25,961 nucleotides of DNA, taken from the NCBI GenBank assembly GCA_900540455.1, contig UQGD01000031.1, positions 1 through 25,961 on the forward strand. Reading direction: 5' to 3'. This document shows positions 23,083 through 25,961 of this stretch, in pieces; positions within the stretch are counted from its first letter, which is position 1, and every line of letters starts with the position of its first letter. Source of the stretch: an uncultured Faecalibacterium sp. (GTDB lineage: Bacteria > Bacillota > Clostridia > Oscillospirales > Ruminococcaceae). Under the pieces are notes generated by a model that saw nothing but the letters and a program-made list of their open reading frames with translations, searched no databases and was not told the DNA's origin. Made by a program: the position numbers and the translations under genes.

Positions 23083-23264
23083 AAACACCCCAGTGGGGTG
23101 TTTGAGCAACAGAACGGTCTGCGTTAGCAGATGGAGGGGCTTTGCCCCGACAAGTTCTGCGACGAGAGTACGCAGAGCGGTAAGCAAGCAAAGGCAGGGT
23201 ATCATCGTGGTGATGGTATCCTGCCTTTTGCTTTGCGGAATCAAGTTCGCTTTGTGCGAACTTG
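23083..23264. repeat. Hairpin array at the left end of the A+T-richer segment
   Basis: Gene-free stretch packed with inverted repeats. AACACCCC/GGGGTGTT lies around 23083-23103. CAGAAC (23110-23115) with GTTCTG (23154-23159) encloses TCTGC/GCAGA and GGGGC/GCCCC, giving a three-way junction. A stem of about 17 bp with AAAGGCAGG/CCTGCCTTT spans 23190-23229. CAAGTTCGC/GCGAACTTG is at 23242-23264. Short frames run through it but none has a start with ribosome site or a recognisable product. It may be a mobile-element end or a structured RNA; the nature is not settled. Confidence 0.5.
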
Positions 23265-23280
23265 GTCGTCATATCAGGGA

Positions 23281-23309
23281 TGTTCTTTCATTGGCGGGTA
23301 TGGTATACT
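23281..23309 (+). promoter_or_regulatory. Extended -10 promoter of the AraC-type regulator
   Basis: -10 TATACT (23304-23309) preceded by TGG (extended -10), with a weak -35 TGTTCT (23281-23286) at 17 nt. The start codon lies about 35 nt downstream. Confidence 0.55.
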
Positions 23310-23343
23310 CGGCTTAATAAACTGGAATGAAGTGGTGCACCAC

Positions 23344-24258
23344 ATGAAAGACGTACATTGTATAGAATTCCATACAGGCAGCAGAGAAGAGCGCATCCCG
23401 GAGCTTGCAAAGGACTTTCCATATACTGCCTCAAGAGCCACGTTGGATCGCTACATCGGCAGCACTGTGCCATGGCACTGGCATCAGGCGGTAGAGCTTT
23501 TCTACATGGAAAGCGGTTGCGTTGAATACACCACACCAGGTGGAAAACTTGTATTCCCGGCGGGAAGCGGTGGTTTTGTCAATTCCAACGTACTTCACAC
23601 CACAAGGGCGATTTCTCAGACGGAAGAGAACGTGCAGCTTCTTCATATTTTCGATGTTTCTCTGCTGGCAGGGGAACGAGGAAGCCGAATCGAGCAAAAA
23701 TACATTCTGCCCATTACATCCGACCCACAACTTGAGATCCTTCCTCTTTTACCGGATCATGCGGCAGGGCGAGAAATCCTGAAACGACTCAAAGAATCTT
23801 TTTGTTTGTCTTGTGATACATTCGGGTATGAGTTGAAACTGCGAGAGATCCTGACCGAGCTATGGTTAATGCTTGTGGAGCAATCGCATTCTGTAAGCTC
23901 TTCCAATCGGAACTCTGCCGGAGGCAACGATAAAATAAAGCTGATGTTGATTTATATCCATGAGCACTACCCGGAAAACCTCTCAGTCAAGGAGTTGGCA
24001 GCAGCAGCCTACACAAGTGAACGAGAGTGCTATCGCATTTTTCGTGAACACCTTCATACGACCCCGATTGCTTACCTGACCGCATACCGCATTCAGATCG
24101 CCTGCCAGATGTTGGCGGAAAGCAAGGCTTCTATTACAGAGGTCGGGACTGCTTGCGGTATGGGAAATTCAAGCTATTTCGGAAAAGTTTTTCGGGAGGT
24201 TGTCGGCTGCACGCCACGTCAGTACCGATACAAACGGCAGAATAACAACACCATCTGA
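23344..24258 (+). CDS. AraC family transcriptional regulator with cupin sensor domain
   Basis: A 304-residue regulator. The N-terminal part (about 1-160) has the cupin-type sugar/ligand-sensing pattern HWHQAVELFYMESGCVEY and GGFVNSNVLHTT. The C-terminal part (about 200-300) is a double helix-turn-helix of the AraC/XylS type, ending AYRIQIACQMLAESKASITE, the second recognition region CGMGNSSYFGKVFREVVGCT and the family-typical PRQYR. The frame is open upstream, but ATG 23344 starts the conserved domain; its ribosome site is weak. Base composition is clearly more A+T-rich than genes before 22900. The divergence in style suggests horizontal acquisition. Its likely target is the adjacent HD-HAD gene pair, by position only. 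Confidence 0.88.
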   Translation: MKDVHCIEFHTGSREERIPELAKDFPYTASRATLDRYIGSTVPWHWHQAVELFYMESGCVEYTTPGGKLVFPAGSGGFVNSNVLHTTRAISQTEENVQLLHIFDVSLLAGERGSRIEQKYILPITSDPQLEILPLLPDHAAGREILKRLKESFCLSCDTFGYELKLREILTELWLMLVEQSHSVSSSNRNSAGGNDKIKLMLIYIHEHYPENLSVKELAAAAYTSERECYRIFREHLHTTPIAYLTAYRIQIACQMLAESKASITEVGTACGMGNSSYFGKVFREVVGCTPRQYRYKRQNNNTI

Positions 24259-24292
24259 CAGCATCAAGATATTATTTTTAGGCTGTAGGCGT

Positions 24293-24298
24293 TATAAT
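24293..24298 (+). promoter_or_regulatory. -10 element ahead of the HD-HAD operon
   Basis: A perfect TATAAT in the 135-nt gap after the AraC gene with no good -35 at 16-18 nt. Absence of a -35 is what an activator-dependent promoter would show, compatible with control by the AraC-type protein. Confidence 0.4.
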
Positions 24299-24393
24299 GA
24301 TAGTAGCAGAAGTGCACGATCCGTAAGTGCATATCATATTTGAAAACCTTTGATCTTCGGATGCGTTTTGCTATGAGAGAAAGGACGGTCCCC

Positions 24394-25008
24394 TTGGAGC
24401 TGAATTGCAATACAGCAGAAGCCGCTCTGGCTTGGGCAGGGCAGCAGAATCCCGGAAATTGGATCGGACATTCCCGTTTTGTAGCCCTTGCCTGTAAAAA
24501 TATAGCAGCCAAATGCAACAATATGGATGCAGATCAGGCATACTGCTTTGGGCTGCTGCATGATATCGGGCGTTATGCAGGGGTAAGTTCTGAACGTCAT
24601 TTGATCGACGGATACCGTTTCTGTATGGAACGAGGATGGAAAAAGGCTGGACAGATCTGTATTTCTCATGCTTTTATGATCCAGGATATCCACACTTCTA
24701 TCGGAACCTTTGACGTTTCAAAAGAAGATTTCCGTTTTATGGAAAAATTCATTCAAACCGCTGTCTATGATGATTACGACCGTTTGGTACAGCTATGCGA
24801 TGCCTTGGCGCTGCCCACCGGATTTTGTCTTTTGGAAAAACGTTTTGTAGATGTAACGCTTCGGTACGGTGTCCATCCGGCAACGATAGACCGATGGAAG
24901 AAAACGCTTGAGCTAAAAAATCTGTTTGAAAAACGAATCGGAGGATCGGTTTATACCCTGCTCCCCGGCGTTCTGGAAAATAGTTTTTCGCTGGAGGTAA
25001 CCGTATGA
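24394..25008 (+). CDS. HD-domain metal-dependent phosphohydrolase
   Basis: A 204-residue protein with the HD fold: His26 (WIGHSRFVA), the doublet His56-Asp57 (GLLHDIGRYAG) and a further His in ICISHAF. Such enzymes hydrolyse phosphate esters of nucleotides or related metabolites in the cytoplasm; the substrate here is unknown. The frame opens at TTG 24340 with in-frame ATGs at 24361 and 24373. I prefer TTG 24394 because AAAGGA lies 8 nt upstream and the protein then begins as HD proteins of this size do, shortly before NPGNWIGHS. It overlaps the next gene by ATGA, implying coupled translation with the HAD phosphatase. Confidence 0.82.
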   Translation: MELNCNTAEAALAWAGQQNPGNWIGHSRFVALACKNIAAKCNNMDADQAYCFGLLHDIGRYAGVSSERHLIDGYRFCMERGWKKAGQICISHAFMIQDIHTSIGTFDVSKEDFRFMEKFIQTAVYDDYDRLVQLCDALALPTGFCLLEKRFVDVTLRYGVHPATIDRWKKTLELKNLFEKRIGGSVYTLLPGVLENSFSLEVTV

Positions 25009-25775
25009 TAAAAATCGCTTTTTTTGATGTAGACGGAACTTTGCTCAAGTTGGGCAGTAAGGTGCCGTCATTCCAAACCGTACAGACCTTACAGCAGTTG
25101 CAGGCAAAAGGGATCTTACTGTGCATGGCGACAGGCAGAGGCTACCTCTCCGTCCCACATTTTGAAGGCGTTGATTTTGATCTCTGGCTGACCTTCAACG
25201 GCTCTTATGTCCGTAGCAAGGATGCAGTGATCTCGAAGAACCCGCTGGACGCTGACGACAAGCGCAGAATTTTGCATAATCTGAAGCAGATGCACCGGGC
25301 GGCTGCCATCAGCAACGAACACTTTATCGTGACAAATGGGACAGACCCGGACTTGGAGCAGTATTTTTCCTTCGGCAACGAGAAGCTGGTGATCTCCGAG
25401 CATTTCGACAAGCTCTGTGAGGAGGATATCTATCAGATCATGTGTTCCTGCAGCCCTTCTGAATACGAACGCATCCTGTTGGGAACCCACGCCACACAGA
25501 TAACCGCATGGTGGGACAAGGCAGTGGATATCATTCCGCTGTCCTGCGGAAAGGGAAATGCTGTAAGAGCTGTTTTGGCGCATTACGGCTTTTCAAAAGC
25601 AGAAGCGATCGCCTTTGGGGACGGCCGAAACGACATTGAAATGCTGGAAGCAGTCGGCACAGGCGTTGCCATGGGAAACGCCCTCGATGAAGTCAAGGCA
25701 AGGGCAACAGATTGCTGCCGTTCTGTGGATGAGGAAGGCATCTATCATTATTGCCTTGAAAAACACCTCATCTAA
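25005..25775 (+). CDS. HAD superfamily (Cof-type, IIB) phosphatase
   Basis: A 256-residue haloacid dehalogenase-type hydrolase. Motif I FFDVDGTLL carries the nucleophile Asp8 and acid/base Asp10, motif II is MATGR, motif III is the Lys of CGKGNAV, and motif IV GDGRNDIEML binds Mg2+. The cap between motifs II and III is of the IIB (Cof) kind. These enzymes dephosphorylate sugar phosphates, nucleotides or cofactors. ATG overlaps the HD gene stop (ATGA at 25005-25008) with GGAGG about 10 nt upstream inside the HD gene. The pairing with an HD hydrolase suggests successive steps on a phosphorylated metabolite. Confidence 0.93.
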   Translation: MIKIAFFDVDGTLLKLGSKVPSFQTVQTLQQLQAKGILLCMATGRGYLSVPHFEGVDFDLWLTFNGSYVRSKDAVISKNPLDADDKRRILHNLKQMHRAAAISNEHFIVTNGTDPDLEQYFSFGNEKLVISEHFDKLCEEDIYQIMCSCSPSEYERILLGTHATQITAWWDKAVDIIPLSCGKGNAVRAVLAHYGFSKAEAIAFGDGRNDIEMLEAVGTGVAMGNALDEVKARATDCCRSVDEEGIYHYCLEKHLI

Positions 25776-25807
25776 AGGTTCGACTGCTGTGGACAATGCT
25801 CCACCAC

Positions 25808-25839
25808 ATCCCCAGACCATTCGGTCTGGGGATTTTTTT
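25808..25839 (+). terminator. Intrinsic terminator of the HD-HAD operon
   Basis: ATCCCCAGACC (25808-25818), ATTC loop, GGTCTGGGGAT (25823-25833), then TTTTTT. An outer CCACCACA/TGTGGTGG pair (25801-25808 and 25839-25846) flanks it, the right arm overlapping the inverted tRNA-end copy. Confidence 0.9.
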
Positions 25840-25840
25840 G

Positions 25841-25858
25841 TGGTGGACGGTACAGGAC
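25841..25858 (-). repeat. Inverted 18-nt copy of the tRNA-Val 3' end (att-like)
   Basis: TGGTGGACGGTACAGGAC is the exact reverse complement of 22977-22994, the last 18 nt of tRNA-Val including CCA. The match stops abruptly on both sides. G+C-rich sequence resumes right after it. The length makes chance very unlikely in a window this size. Confidence 0.75.
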
Positions 25859-25916
25859 GCCATGGAAGCACACACCAGCTTTCCTGGGCTGTGTTGCCCA
25901 AAACCCCGGCGGGCAC

Positions 25917-25945
25917 TGGACATCCTCTGCCGGGTGGTTTATACT
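25917..25945 (+). promoter_or_regulatory. Strong sigma-A promoter for a gene beyond the window
   Basis: -35 TGGACA (25917-25922), 17-nt spacer, -10 TATACT (25940-25945). Its gene lies past the right edge. Confidence 0.65.
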
Positions 25946-25961
25946 GGGAGCAGAAAAAAAC

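Noticed and set aside
23053..23244. Small minus-strand frames over the hairpin array
   Set aside because: They lie wholly in palindromic DNA, lack ribosome sites and have no family I can name, so the stretch is described as a structured repeat only.
23083..23264. CRISPR array
   Set aside because: The repeats are inverted and of differing sequence and length; there is no regular direct repeat-spacer pattern and no cas gene.
22793..23317. Open frame running through the tRNA-Val gene
   Set aside because: It crosses a complete tRNA and its terminator; no start with ribosome site and no recognisable domain.
25800..25806. Second, direct copy of the tRNA end (TCCACCA)
   Set aside because: Only 7 nt match in direct orientation, which is expected by chance; the 18-nt inverted match next to it is the significant one.

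Overview
The window looks like chromosome of a G+C-rich member of the Firmicutes (Bacillota), most likely Oscillospiraceae/Ruminococcaceae of the Faecalibacterium–Gemmiger–Subdoligranulum type. The evidence is a spoVAC-spoVAD-spoVAE operon (spore-forming lineage), ECF transporter genes followed by truA, strong AGGAGG ribosome sites, 17-bp-spaced sigma-A promoters and abundant GC-rich intrinsic terminators. The lineage is inferred from gene content and style; no database search was possible.

Layout. 1-92 is a palindromic REP-like element. 191-1960 is a glycoside hydrolase family 2 gene, convergent with a CPA2 cation/proton antiporter (2028-3323, minus). 3499-5632 (minus) is the spoVA operon, ending in a previously invisible 54-codon reading frame. 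Divergent from it is a membrane-anchored VanY-type D,D-carboxypeptidase (5717-6649). 6803-10083 is a cell-surface acylation module: a DUF4358 lipoprotein, an internal terminator, an MBOAT O-acyltransferase and a DHHW-motif protein.

10285-11645 is the most unusual stretch. Two tandem small genes encode peptides with almost identical 25-residue double-glycine leaders and divergent hydrophobic cores. Each has its own promoter, and a decayed third paralogue follows. They look like bacteriocin or RiPP-like secreted peptides without a local exporter.

11690-22636 is a long minus-strand housekeeping block that probably starts at one good promoter (22726-22754): ruvC-ruvA-ruvB, a SAM methyltransferase, ecfA1-ecfA2-ecfT-truA, a DUF5711 protein, a CvpA-like membrane protein and a ClpE-type AAA+ unfoldase. 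It ends at a bidirectional terminator shared with the peptide locus.

22860-23051 is a self-contained tRNA-Val(GAC) unit. Downstream the base composition becomes visibly more A+T-rich and the style changes: an array of hairpins, an AraC-family regulator, and an HD-domain hydrolase translationally coupled to a HAD phosphatase. This segment ends at a terminator abutting an 18-nt inverted copy of the tRNA-Val 3' end (25841-25858), after which G+C-rich sequence and a strong promoter resume. I read 23052-25858 as a small horizontally acquired island at the tRNA gene, but the inverted rather than direct orientation of the tRNA-end copy is unexplained.
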